Shown piece by piece: positions 37,621 through 45,542 of a stretch of 64,000 bases of DNA (positions are counted from its first letter, which is position 1; each line of letters starts with the position of its first letter). Location of the stretch: assembly GCF_014205165.1 (NCBI RefSeq), contig NZ_JACHMZ010000001.1, forward strand, positions 1,772,001 to 1,836,000, read 5' to 3'. The stretch is from Micromonospora carbonacea. GTDB lineage: Bacteria; Actinomycetota; Actinomycetes; Mycobacteriales; Micromonosporaceae. A program made the position numbers and the translations under genes. The notes beneath the pieces were generated by a model, which was not told where the DNA came from, searched no databases, and saw nothing but the letters and a program-made list of their open reading frames with translations.

Positions 37621-37750
37621 TCAAGGGGCTCCACCGGTCGGCCGCCCCGATCGTCAATCCGCCGTCAACCGGCGGGGTCACCTCGTGCCCCGGTTGTGAC
37701 GGGGAGAGGAGTGGACTGGCTGCACAACTCGCTTGAAGAGGTGACGACAG

Positions 37751-39118
37751 GTGCCTAGATCCCGATACGCTGCGGTGCTGGCTCTCGTAGTCCTGGCTGG
37801 AACCCTCACCTTCGCCCCTGCGGCGCGGGCCAACGGAAACTTCGTCTTCTTTCCCACCAACGACAGCTACGTGAGTGCGGGTTCGCCGAACAGCAACTTC
37901 GACAACCAGTCGGTGCTGGCGGTGGCCGCCAACCCGACCCGGATCTCCTACCTGAAGTTCGCGGTCACCGGTCTCCTCGATCCCGTCATCCACGCCCGGC
38001 TGCGCATCCACGTGTCGGCCATCCCCGACGCCGGCAGCCGCACCGGCGGCACCGTCTATCGGTCCGGGACCAGCTGGCTGGAGACGACCCTGACCTACGC
38101 AAACCGTCCCGCCCTGACCGGCGCGCCGCTCGGCACCTACGGTCAGGTGGCCGCCAACACCTGGTACGACGTCGAGGTCACCGCGGCGGTGGTCAACGGG
38201 ATCGTCAGCTTCGGGATCAGCTCCGCCGACGCCAACGGCGCCTACTACGACACCCGGGAGAGCGGCTCGACCACCGCACCGCAGCTACTCGTGGAGACCG
38301 GTATTCCGGGCACCGGCGAGAACGTGCTGCTGGCGGCCGGCGACATCGCCTCCTGCGACCGGGACAACGACGAGCAGACCGCGCGGATCCTCGACCGGGA
38401 ACCCGGCACGGTGGCGGCCCTCGGTGACCTGGTCTACGAGACGGGCACCCCGGCCGAGTTCACCAACTGCTACGGGCCGACGTGGGGGCGGCACAAGGCA
38501 CGCACCAGACCCGCCGTCGGCAACCACGAGTACCTCACCGCCAACGCGGCCGGCTACTTCGGATACTTCGGCCCCCAGGCCGGCCCGCCGAGCCAGGGTT
38601 GGTACTCCTACGACATGCCGGCGGGCGGCTGGCACATCATCGTGCTGAACTCCAACTGCAGCAAGGTCGGCGGATGTCAGGTCGGTTCGCCCCAGGAACG
38701 CTGGCTCCGCGCCGACCTGGCCGCCAACCCGGCCCGGTGCACCCTGGCGTACTGGCACCACCCGATCTTCAGCTCCGGTGACCGGGAACGCCCGGAACTG
38801 CTCCCGCTCTTCCGGGCGCTCTACGAGGCGGACGTCGAGATCCTCCTCAGCGGCCACGCCCACCAGTACGAGCGGTTCGCCCCGCAGACCCCGAACCGGG
38901 TGGACGATCCCACGCAGGGCATCCGGAACTTCGTGGTCGGCACCGGCGGCCGTTCCCTCCAACCGGACTTCGGGACCATCGTGCCGAACAGCGAGGTCCG
39001 CAACGGCACCACCTACGGGGTGCTCAAGCTGACCCTGGTCCCCGGGATCTACCAGTGGCGTTTCCTGCCGGTGGCGAACCAGACCTTCACCGAGAGCGGC
39101 GCCGGCACCTGCCACTGA
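37751..39118 (+). CDS. Secreted metallophosphoesterase with DNRLRE-type N-terminal module
   Basis: The 455-residue protein has a signal peptide (about 1-27, ending PAARA). A beta-rich module of about 160 residues follows, resembling the DNRLRE/carbohydrate-binding type (NDSYVSAGSPNSNF, SYLKFAV, YDTRESG). The rest is a calcineurin-like phosphoesterase domain. Metal-binding motifs are AAGDIASCD, ALGDLVYE, VGNHEY, YWHHPIFSS and SGHAHQYERF. It probably scavenges phosphate outside the cell, next to a phosphodiesterase gene. GTG at 37751 follows GAGGTGACGACAG. The C-terminus GAGTCH may form a disulfide. Confidence 0.88.
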   Translation: MPRSRYAAVLALVVLAGTLTFAPAARANGNFVFFPTNDSYVSAGSPNSNFDNQSVLAVAANPTRISYLKFAVTGLLDPVIHARLRIHVSAIPDAGSRTGGTVYRSGTSWLETTLTYANRPALTGAPLGTYGQVAANTWYDVEVTAAVVNGIVSFGISSADANGAYYDTRESGSTTAPQLLVETGIPGTGENVLLAAGDIASCDRDNDEQTARILDREPGTVAALGDLVYETGTPAEFTNCYGPTWGRHKARTRPAVGNHEYLTANAAGYFGYFGPQAGPPSQGWYSYDMPAGGWHIIVLNSNCSKVGGCQVGSPQERWLRADLAANPARCTLAYWHHPIFSSGDRERPELLPLFRALYEADVEILLSGHAHQYERFAPQTPNRVDDPTQGIRNFVVGTGGRSLQPDFGTIVPNSEVRNGTTYGVLKLTLVPGIYQWRFLPVANQTFTESGAGTCH

Positions 39119-39192
39119 CTCCACCGCGGATCACGCCAGGACCACAACAGACATGCGGTGCGACCGCCCGGTCCGCACGTCCGCGTGCTCGG

Positions 39193-40347
39193 TCACCGTG
39201 CCACCCCGGTCGCCTCCGCCAGCGCGAGCAGGTGCGGATCCGGCCGCTGTGCCCCGGCCAGCACGTCGGCCAGCGCGGTCCGCCCGGCGGGCCTGATCCG
39301 AACCTCGGCGGACACCAGGCGGTCCGCGTGCAGCAGCGCCGCGCCCGCCCCGGCCGCGTCGCCCGCCCGCACGTACGCGCCGGCCACGTCGACCAGGTGC
39401 GCGGCCCGATGCTCGATGGGCAGCCGCCCCCACGCCGGGCCACCGACGAACGCCTCGTGGAGGTCGACCGCGCGCCGGCCGTCCCCGAGCAGAACGGCGG
39501 CGGCGACCCGGGCGGCGTCGACCGCCGCCCGCTCCGGCCCGTCCGGCTCGGTGACCGCCGTGGCGTCGTCGAGCATCTCCTCCACCGTCGACCGGTCACC
39601 CGCCCCGGCGGCGGCCAGCGCGGCCTGGAGCAGCGCCGCCGCGCACGCCGCCCGTTCGGCGGCCGTGCCCCCGCCCGGCTCCAGCGGGGCGACCTGATGG
39701 GCAGCGACCACGGCCAGCTCGAACGCGGCCTGCGGCCGACCGCTGGCCCGCAGGGCCTGACCGAGCGGCACGACGGCGACCGCCGCCAGCACCGGATCGT
39801 CGCCCGCGGCGGCCAGCGCCCGGTCGGCAGCCAACCACGCCAGCTCCGCAGCGTCGAACTTCACCAGCACGAATGCGACGAGCCGGTACGCCCAGACGAG
39901 CTGCTCACCCTGCCCGCCCGGGAGCCGGTGGCCGTCGACGAGCAGCGCGGGGGCCAGCCGCAGCAGATCGGCGTACCGGCCGTGTCCATAGGTGGCACCG
40001 GCGTGCGCCACCCGGGTCCGGTAGACGACCGGATCGGTCGGGGCGGCCGGCGCGCTCAGCAGGCCGGGATGGCGGGTGAGCGCGGCCCGGACCACCTCGA
40101 TGCCGTCGGCGGCCGGCTCACGCTCGGGCCCGACGGCCTCGTCGCGGGCGATCAGCACGTCCGGGTCGATACGCAGCACAGCGGCGACCTCCCGCAGGGT
40201 CGACACCTTGTCCAGGGCGCGGACGCCCCGCTCGACCTTGTCCACCCACGACTTCGACCTGCCCAGCCGGTCGGCGAACACCTGCTGCGACATGTTCCGC
40301 CGCCTCCGCCAGTACGCCACCCGGCGACCCACCGGCAGCTCACCCAC
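39193..40347 (-). CDS. XRE-family regulator with TPR-like C-terminal region
   Basis: The 384-residue protein starts with an XRE helix-turn-helix (WRRRRNMSQQVFADRLGRSKSWVDKVERG, about 13-41). A long Ala-rich all-helical region follows, resembling tetratricopeptide repeats. Actinobacteria carry many such orphan regulators. The GTG start at 40347 overlaps the stop of an upstream 55-residue gene by eight bases, so it belongs to a three-gene operon with two tiny genes. Its target is probably the operon's own promoter (40799-40820), by inference. Confidence 0.82.
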   Translation of the reverse strand: MGELPVGRRVAYWRRRRNMSQQVFADRLGRSKSWVDKVERGVRALDKVSTLREVAAVLRIDPDVLIARDEAVGPEREPAADGIEVVRAALTRHPGLLSAPAAPTDPVVYRTRVAHAGATYGHGRYADLLRLAPALLVDGHRLPGGQGEQLVWAYRLVAFVLVKFDAAELAWLAADRALAAAGDDPVLAAVAVVPLGQALRASGRPQAAFELAVVAAHQVAPLEPGGGTAAERAACAAALLQAALAAAGAGDRSTVEEMLDDATAVTEPDGPERAAVDAARVAAAVLLGDGRRAVDLHEAFVGGPAWGRLPIEHRAAHLVDVAGAYVRAGDAAGAGAALLHADRLVSAEVRIRPAGRTALADVLAGAQRPDPHLLALAEATGVAR

Positions 40348-40507
40348 CCTGCACCAGCCGAGCCACGATGCGCGCCGAGTTGGCGTTCGCCCATGGCCAG
40401 CACCGTTTCGGGGTACGGCAGACCGGGCACCGGCCGTCGCGCTGCCGGTGGGCGTCCAGGTCCCGCTGCCACCACGTCGCTTCCCGGTCGCTGACAGCCT
40501 GACTCAC
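40340..40507 (-). CDS. 55-residue protein with CxxC and third cysteine
   Basis: The small charged protein contains RCPVCRTPKRCWPWANANSARI, with a CxxC pair at about 28-31 and another Cys at about 37, which could bind zinc. It starts with GTG at 40507, overlapping the preceding gene's stop (GTGA), and overlaps the XRE gene by eight bases. The product is not recognised. Overlaps on both sides and GC-rich third positions support it as a real gene. Confidence 0.65.
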   Translation of the reverse strand: MSQAVSDREATWWQRDLDAHRQRDGRCPVCRTPKRCWPWANANSARIVARLVQGG

Positions 40508-40752
40508 CGGTCGGCCCTGCCGTGGGTGGCCTCGGGATCGAGAGCTACGGTCGGGAGGATCTCGGTCGGTTGGCAGTGCTGCGGGGTGGCGCGCGCCGCC
40601 TGGGCGTCGGCGAGGATCTGCCGACGGGCAGCCGCCTGCTCGGCCACCTGGATTGCCTGCCCGGTGCCGGGCGGCGGGGGCGGCTCGGGCCGCCGCAGCG
40701 CCCACCTGGTGATGGCCCGGACTTCGGTGCAGACCCTGGACCAGGCTGCCAC
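40504..40752 (-). CDS. 82-residue hypothetical protein, first gene of XRE operon
   Basis: The frame starts with GTG at 40752 behind an excellent ribosome site (GAGGGAGG, five bases away). It encodes WSRVCTEVRAITRWALRR, a Pro-rich patch, then a helical AIQVAEQAAARRQILADAQAARA segment. The longer in-frame extension to 41061 runs through the promoter and the neighbouring gene and is rejected. It ends in GTGA overlap with the next tiny gene. Function is unknown. Confidence 0.62.
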   Translation of the reverse strand: MAAWSRVCTEVRAITRWALRRPEPPPPPGTGQAIQVAEQAAARRQILADAQAARATPQHCQPTEILPTVALDPEATHGRADR

Positions 40753-40798
40753 GTCGCCTCCCTCTGCTCGCGGAGTGGGATGGGCGGCGACGGCGGTT

Positions 40799-40820
40799 CG
40801 TATACATTGTGCGGGATACG
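40799..40820. promoter_or_regulatory. Candidate operator/promoter of the small XRE operon
   Basis: CGTATACATTGTGCGGGATACG carries inverted ends CGTAT/ATACG and lies 47-68 bases before the first gene of the XRE operon, in the only AT-rich spot of the 166-base gap. TATAC read on the minus strand could be part of a -10. Binding by the XRE protein is inference. Confidence 0.4.
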
Positions 40821-40918
40821 GGAAGGGCCGCCGCCACCCAGGAGAATCCTGCGGTGACAGAGCGCATCCGTGGCGACGGCAGGTGTCCGCGACACGTCCG
40901 GAACGGATGGCGGACACG

Positions 40919-41926
40919 TCAGCCAGTGGCGACCGCCAGCGCCTGCCGGTACTCCTGCGTCCACTCCGCGCGTGCCTGGTCGGCGGGCAGGCCAGCCAGG
41001 CCCGCACGCAGGTTGTCCGCACCCGCCACGACGTCGCCGAGCGCGAGGTAGGCCAGCCCAAGGCCCATCCGGGAGAACGTCGGCGTCAGCCAGTACGCGA
41101 GGGCCGGTGCCTGCTGCGACTCCGCAACCGTGGTCAGGTCGCTCGCCTCGGCGAGTAGCCGCCCGGCGGCGGTCCGGTCGCCGAGCAGGGCGTACCCGTG
41201 GGCGGCCTGCACCGCGTCGCCGACGCGCTGCAGGGCTGTCGCGCCCGGGGTGTGGTAGGCGGCGATGAAGTGCCGCACGATGCCCCGCGCGTTGCCGCGC
41301 TGGCGCTCCAGGTAGCCGCGGAAGTTCTCGACCTGGGCTGCGAGCGGCCCGCTGTCGACCGCGTCGGCCTGGGCAGCGGCCTCGGTCAGGACCCGCACGG
41401 CCTCGGCGTCGTTGCGCGCCTCGGCATACAGCCACCCGACGAACTGCGTCCACTCGGCAACCACGTAGTGCAGTTCGGTGGCGTGCGACCCGGCGGCATG
41501 TCGGGCGAGCTGTTGCGCGGTGTGCCAGTGCGCGAGGACTGCGGGCAGCGTCACCGGGGCCGGCAGCACGTCGTCGAGACGCCGCTGCGCGGCCAGCACA
41601 TCGGCGAGCAGTCGCACGCTGGTGCCGTCGAGCCTGGTCGGTTCCGCGCTCACGTACGCGAGTCGCTCGTCGTCGTCGGGTGTGGTGACGGTCGGCAGGG
41701 CGGTAACCATGGCGGCGAGGGAGCCGCCAGCGTGCAGAAGTTCGTCGAGCTGGTGGGCGACGTCGAGGGTGGGACGGGTGCGCCCCGATTCGAGGTCGTG
41801 CAGGTAGCTCTTGCCGTAGAAGGCGCGCCGGGCCAGGTCCCGCAGCGACATGCCATGAGCGCGGCGCAGGCGGCCCAGCTCGGCGGGGAAGCGAGGGTCT
41901 ACGACGGTACGAATGCGAGCAGGCAT
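40919..41926 (-). CDS. Second XRE-family regulator with TPR-like region
   Basis: The 335-residue protein has an XRE HTH (LGRLRRAHGMSLRDLARRAFYGKSYLHDLESGRTRP, about 17-52). An all-helical region follows with repeated ALL/YxxLGD patterns (GYALLGDRTAAGRLL, GLAYLALGDVVAGADNL). ATG at 41926 has GGGAG five bases upstream. It is not a close copy of the 39193 regulator beyond the general design. Base composition is lower in GC than the core genome around it, as in the whole 39-43 kb patch. Confidence 0.83.
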   Translation of the reverse strand: MPARIRTVVDPRFPAELGRLRRAHGMSLRDLARRAFYGKSYLHDLESGRTRPTLDVAHQLDELLHAGGSLAAMVTALPTVTTPDDDERLAYVSAEPTRLDGTSVRLLADVLAAQRRLDDVLPAPVTLPAVLAHWHTAQQLARHAAGSHATELHYVVAEWTQFVGWLYAEARNDAEAVRVLTEAAAQADAVDSGPLAAQVENFRGYLERQRGNARGIVRHFIAAYHTPGATALQRVGDAVQAAHGYALLGDRTAAGRLLAEASDLTTVAESQQAPALAYWLTPTFSRMGLGLAYLALGDVVAGADNLRAGLAGLPADQARAEWTQEYRQALAVATG

Positions 41927-42099
41927 CGGGGCTCCCAGGTAGCGGTCTGGGCGGCGGGCTGCCCACCGCTAACACCGGCGGCCCACCTTCTGCAACGGTA
42001 CGCCCCCGTACGGTCACCCTGCTCGATGCGGTGAGACGGGCGTGACATGGGCCGTGGGCGCACCGCTACCGGGAGACCGATCGGATTGCAGGAGCGCCG

Positions 42100-42561
42100 C
42101 TAACGCCCGCTGTCGGTGTAGATCCCCTGCACGACTTCGCTGATTCGGGGGGCGATGTCGGCCGGGTGAATCGCTGATGAGGGTAGGGCTGCGTTCAGGT
42201 CGGCCCACAACCGGTCCTGGCCGTACCCGCCGGGCAGGCGCAGGAACCATCGGTACCCCGCCGGCCGGGCTGGAGCGCCGCAGTCGTGCAGGTAGTCGTT
42301 GATGTCGGCGTCGATGTCGACCTGCTCCTCATGGGTGCGCGGGCGGCTGTACTGCTTATCGCCGGCCGGGCTGCTGCAGGACACGCGCGTGGTGTGCGCC
42401 TCAACCTGATCGGGGACGCGGATGAGCCTGGCTGGGCCCGCGTACCAGCCGATCAGGGCCCCCCAGCCGTTCTCCGTTAGTTCGACGTACTCGTCGCCTG
42501 TAAGGGGCGTGGGTGACAGCGGCACGTCGTCCCAACGGCCCGCGTCCGAGCGGCTGTTCAT
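42100..42561 (-). CDS. Hypothetical actinobacterial protein (perhaps DUF5956)
   Basis: The 153-residue soluble protein shows LTENGWGALIGWYAGPARLIRVPD, RPRTHEEQVDIDADINDYLHDCG and PAGYRWFLRLPGGYG. This resembles a family of short actinobacterial proteins that I recall as DUF5956, though I cannot confirm it. No catalytic motif is evident. ATG at 42561 has GAGAGG five bases upstream; a GTG two codons earlier is also possible. It stands alone in the accessory patch. Confidence 0.65.
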   Translation of the reverse strand: MNSRSDAGRWDDVPLSPTPLTGDEYVELTENGWGALIGWYAGPARLIRVPDQVEAHTTRVSCSSPAGDKQYSRPRTHEEQVDIDADINDYLHDCGAPARPAGYRWFLRLPGGYGQDRLWADLNAALPSSAIHPADIAPRISEVVQGIYTDSGR

Positions 42562-42950
42562 GATCACCTCTCGACACGAGGGCTGGGCCCGCCGACGTGG
42601 CGAACCTCAGCCCAGTGTGCTCCTGAGGACCGCGAGGGGTGCGGGAAACACGCAGTTCACGTCGTTGCGTGGTCACGGTTACGAAGTAGTCGTTGGCGTC
42701 CATCGGCTTGTTGCCGTAGGCGGCGTCGCTATCCCATCGCGGGGTCGATGGGCTGATCACCGGCGACCTCGGGATGCAAGCCGGGACGGCCCGGCCAAGG
42801 TCGTGCTCGATCGTGGATCCAGTGGCCTCCCATTCCGGGCGTTGCCACTCTTTCCCTGATCGAGCGTGACCTTGTTCCGCCGGCCTGCGGGCCCGCCGGT
42901 CAGGCCGGCCCGCCGGTCAGGCCGGCCCGCCGGTCAGGCCGGGCTGTCGG
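42562..42950. other. Gene-poor stretch with possible gene remnant
   Basis: The minus-strand frame from GTG at 42760 reads ISPSTPRWDSDAAYGNKPMD and then YFVTVTTQRRELRVSRTPRG. Its codon use looks coding for about 60 codons, but it then runs into the next gene in another frame. It may be a truncated gene or a frameshifted relic. The palindromic element copy 2 (42796-42874) and 17-bp repeats (from 42891) fill the rest. Confidence 0.45.
42796..42874. repeat. Palindromic intergenic element, copy 2
   Basis: The 79-base element has 17-bp terminal inverted repeats, CAAGGTCGTGCTCGATC at the left and GATCGAGCGTGACCTTG at the right, matching at 15 of 17 positions. An inner stem is AGTGGC/GCCACT. It aligns with the element at 4273-4347 through both ends and the inner stem. 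Small size, no coding capacity and dispersed copies suggest a REP- or MITE-like sequence. Confidence 0.7.
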
Positions 42951-42967
42951 TCAGGCCGGGCTGTCGG
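42891..42967. repeat. 17-bp tandem repeat, about 4.5 copies
   Basis: The unit GCCCGCCGGTCAGGCCG occurs three times from 42891 to 42941. Two degenerate units (GGCTGTCGGTCAGGCCG and a partial copy) follow. The block runs into the last codons of the minus-strand gene at 42951, so repeat slippage could alter that protein's C-terminus. Confidence 0.85.
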
Positions 42968-43154
42968 GTGGCGGGGTGCCGACCGCGCCGGTGGCCGTGG
43001 CCTCCGCGTGCCGGTCGCGCAGCCGGGCCCGGATCTCCTCCGGGGTGTACGCCCGCCGCCGCCGCTCGGCGCGGGCCACGACCACGCCGGTCGCGGCGAC
43101 ACCCGCGAGACCGGCCAGCCCGAGCCACTTCCACCACTGCATCCGTTGCCGCAT
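42951..43154 (-). CDS. Small single-span membrane protein
   Basis: The 67-residue protein has one N-terminal membrane span (WWKWLGLAGLAGVAATGVVVA, about 7-27), a basic RAERRRR stop-transfer patch and a charged cytosolic tail (YTPEEIRARLRDRHAEA). Function is unknown. ATG at 43154 is preferred; an upstream ATG at 43175 would overlap the ribosome site GGAGG. The final residues are encoded by a 17-bp tandem repeat. It is divergent from the 43212 gene. Confidence 0.7.
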   Translation of the reverse strand: MRQRMQWWKWLGLAGLAGVAATGVVVARAERRRRAYTPEEIRARLRDRHAEATATGAVGTPPPDSPA

Positions 43155-43211
43155 GCGCCTAGGGTAGACCTCCATGAGCGAGCAGATCGTCGGCGGCGAC
43201 GGGGTGACGGC

Positions 43212-43970
43212 ATGAGCATCGGCCTGGACGAGGCCGTGGAGCTGACCCGCACCGGTGACGTGTGGGTGTTCCGGGGTCGCAGCGTGCCCGACCGCGCCAT
43301 CCAGCTCACCACCAACAGCCCGGTCAACCACGTGGGCATGGCGGTGGTCCTGGACGACCTGCCGCCGCTGATGTGGCACGCCGAGCTGGGCCGGTCGCTG
43401 CGGGACATGTGGACCGGCACCCACCATCGCGGCGTGCAGTTGCACGACCTGCGGGACGCGGTCTGCGTCTGGGCCAACCGGTACGGCCAGCGGGCCTGGC
43501 TGCGCCAGCTCGAACCGCCGGCCGACGCGACGATGGAGCAGGCGGTGCTGCGCACCGTCGCCCGCCTCGACGGCACGCCGTTCCCGTCGACCGCCCAGCT
43601 CGCCTGGCGGTGGGCGCGGGGCCGGGTGCCGCAGGTGCGGCTGCCGCTGCCGCTGCCCGGCCGGCGCGACCGGGCGGCCGACCTGTCGGAGCAGCGGGGA
43701 GCCGACCAGGCGCAGCGGGCAGTCGACCAGCCGGACCGGGGAGCCGCGCAGGCGGAGCGGGCGGGCGGGGTCGCGGTGCGGGACCGGGCGCTGGAGACGG
43801 CATACTGCGCCGAGGTCGTCGCGGTGACGTACGAGGCGATGGGCCTGCTGCCGGCGGGCCGCCGGCCGAACTGGTACGACCCGGGCCGGTTCTGGAGCGG
43901 CGACGACCTGGGGCTGACCGGTGGGGCGCAGCTCGGTGCCGAGATCGAGGTGCGGATCCCGCCACGGTGA
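43212..43970 (+). CDS. Permuted NlpC/P60-like (YiiX/YebB type) protein
   Basis: The 252-residue protein starts with TGDVWVFRGRSVPDRAIQLTTNSPVNHVGMAVVLDD. This is the layout of YiiX-like permuted papain-fold hydrolases, with the histidine in NHVG. The cysteine follows much later in YCAEVVAVTYEAMGLLP (about 201), and YDPGRFWS is near the end. Between them is a variable Arg/Gln/Ala-rich stretch of about 40 residues. It may hydrolyse amide or ester bonds in lipid or cell wall. There is no signal peptide. ATG at 43212. Confidence 0.72.
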   Translation: MSIGLDEAVELTRTGDVWVFRGRSVPDRAIQLTTNSPVNHVGMAVVLDDLPPLMWHAELGRSLRDMWTGTHHRGVQLHDLRDAVCVWANRYGQRAWLRQLEPPADATMEQAVLRTVARLDGTPFPSTAQLAWRWARGRVPQVRLPLPLPGRRDRAADLSEQRGADQAQRAVDQPDRGAAQAERAGGVAVRDRALETAYCAEVVAVTYEAMGLLPAGRRPNWYDPGRFWSGDDLGLTGGAQLGAEIEVRIPPR

Positions 43971-44048
43971 GCGGTCGGGGCGGCGCGCTGCGGGGTGCCG
44001 CCGCCGACGGGGTTTGTCGGGGCGGACGCCCGGCAACTGAGAGTCCTC

Positions 44049-44438
44049 GTGACAGCATCCACCGATCTCGACGCGCTGACCGACTTCTTCAACCGGTACG
44101 GCGTGGCCCTGACCACCGGCGACGTGGCGGCCGTGGCCGCCTGCTACGCCCTGCCGGGACTGGTCGTCGCCGACACCTACAGTTTCTCGTTCGCGTCCCC
44201 GGCGGCGGTGGCGCTGTCGTTCGTCGGCGCGGCCCCGGACTACCGGGAGCGTGAGCTGGTGGCGGCGCACGCCGTGATCGGGGACGTGCAGCCGGTGTCG
44301 GCGCTGCTGACCGAGGTCGCCGTCGAGTGGGAGTTCCTGGACGGCCGGGGCCGGCGCGTTCCGGGCGAGCGGTACCGTTACCTGCTGCGGAGTACCGACG
44401 ACGGCCCGGCCATCTGTACGGTGATCCGCACCGCCTGA
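44049..44438 (+). CDS. SnoaL/NTF2-like small protein
   Basis: The 129-residue protein has an NTF2-like fold pattern: LTDFFNRYGVALTTGDVAAVAACYALPGLVVAD at the start and a beta-rich second half with VEWEFLDGRGRRVPGERYRYLLR. Proteins of this size act as ketosteroid-isomerase-like enzymes or small-molecule binders, but no catalytic residues can be named with confidence. GTG at 44049 is the start. Confidence 0.72.
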   Translation: MTASTDLDALTDFFNRYGVALTTGDVAAVAACYALPGLVVADTYSFSFASPAAVALSFVGAAPDYRERELVAAHAVIGDVQPVSALLTEVAVEWEFLDGRGRRVPGERYRYLLRSTDDGPAICTVIRTA

Positions 44439-44581
44439 CCGCGTCGCGGCGACCTTCGGGGGCCCGCGGCATCGCCGGAACCGGGCTCACTGGACTGTTA
44501 GGACGGTTCAGTGGGCTCCGGCCCTTTCCGACATTGCCGATGATCGCTACGCTCTCCCGGCGGGACCGATGAGGGAGGGAC

Positions 44582-45337
44582 ATGTCGGGCACACGTCGCG
44601 CGCAACCCACCCCCGGGACCAACGCCGCCATCGCCAGTTCGCCCTGGATCGTGGTCTCGGTCGGGGTGGTGGTGATGGTGGTGCTGCTGTTCGTGGCGCT
44701 CGGCACGTACCGCAGCCGGGGTCCCGTCGGTGAGGCGTTCCCGGCTCCCGAGTGGACGATGCCGCTGCCGACGCTGCCGCCGACGGTGAGCCGGTCGGTG
44801 ACCGAGCCGCCCGCGCCGGTGGTGCCGGGCCTCTCCCCGCGCTCGACCCTGTCGCCCAGCGGGGCGCAGCCCGCCGGGCACGCCGTGGCGACCACCCCGG
44901 TCGGCGGGGGCGGCGTCGCGCCGTTGCCGGCGGAGCCGGCCGCGCCGCCGGCCGCCCCGCCCGCGCCCGAACCCGAGCCGCCGGCCCCGACCACCCCGGC
45001 CAGGCCGCCCGCGTCGCCGTCGGTCAGCGGCGCGTACCGGGTGATGAACTCCTACGACGGGGCGTTCATCGGCGAGGTCCTGGTGCGCAACGCGTCCCGG
45101 TCCGCGCAGGACTGGACGGTCCGGATGACCTTCCCCGGCGCCCACCTGGTGACCGCGTGGATCGAGGGCGCGCCGCAGGGCCGGATCAGCCGCTCGGGCG
45201 ACACCTGGACCTTCACCAGCGGCGTCGACCTGGGTGCGGGCGCGTCGGTGCCGCTGCGGTTCCACTTCGACCAGACGCGGGCCACCCGGCCGACGACCTG
45301 CACCGTCGACGGGGCCGGCTGCTCCGGCCTGCGCTGA
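44582..45337 (+). CDS. Membrane-anchored CBM2-like domain protein
   Basis: The 251-residue protein has a membrane span at about 22-43 and a Pro/Ala/Thr-rich linker of some 100 residues. The C-terminal beta domain (YRVMNSYDGAFIGEVLVRNASRSAQDWTVRMTF) resembles a family 2 carbohydrate-binding module, closed by a CTVDGAGC cysteine pair. It may hold polymers or enzymes at the cell surface, fitting the neighbouring amylopullulanase. ATG at 44582 follows GAGGGAGG at a good distance. Confidence 0.78.
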   Translation: MSGTRRAQPTPGTNAAIASSPWIVVSVGVVVMVVLLFVALGTYRSRGPVGEAFPAPEWTMPLPTLPPTVSRSVTEPPAPVVPGLSPRSTLSPSGAQPAGHAVATTPVGGGGVAPLPAEPAAPPAAPPAPEPEPPAPTTPARPPASPSVSGAYRVMNSYDGAFIGEVLVRNASRSAQDWTVRMTFPGAHLVTAWIEGAPQGRISRSGDTWTFTSGVDLGAGASVPLRFHFDQTRATRPTTCTVDGAGCSGLR

Positions 45338-45439
45338 CGGCCCGCTCCGTCGCCACCGGCCGTGGCCGGCTCCTTCCTGCGCCGTAGGCACGCGTCTGCC
45401 GTCCCCGGGGGCGGGCGGGCACGCCGTCGTCCGCAGGCG

Positions 45440-45447
45440 CTTGCAAG
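45440..45447. promoter_or_regulatory. CTTGCAAG half of a candidate operator
   Basis: The palindrome CTTGCAAG lies 33 bases upstream of the second TGCAA site at 45473-45486. Spacing of about three helical turns fits cooperative binding by a LacI-type regulator (inference). Confidence 0.4.
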
Positions 45448-45472
45448 ATGACTGCTTTGTTGCGACTCCGTT

Positions 45473-45510
45473 TGCAAGGTATTGCAGAACGTTTCGGCAA
45501 GGGCTAGCGT
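45473..45510 (+). promoter_or_regulatory. Promoter with overlapping TGCAA operator before amylopullulanase
   Basis: TTGCAG (45482-45487) and TAGCGT (45505-45510) are 17 bases apart, a good vegetative promoter. The inverted repeat TGCAAGGTATTGCA (45473-45486) overlaps the -35. TGCAA/TTGCA sites of this kind bind LacI-family regulators (MalR, AglR type) in front of amylase and maltose genes of actinomycetes. Repression released by maltodextrin is the likely logic (inference). Confidence 0.6.
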
Positions 45511-45542
45511 GCGGGCCAATCACGACCAGAGGAAGGCCGTCG

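Noticed and set aside
42401..42760. 119-codon minus-strand frame overlapping the 42100-42561 gene
   Set aside because: The first 60 codons look coding, but the frame then continues in shadow over a better-supported gene; reported as a possible relic only.
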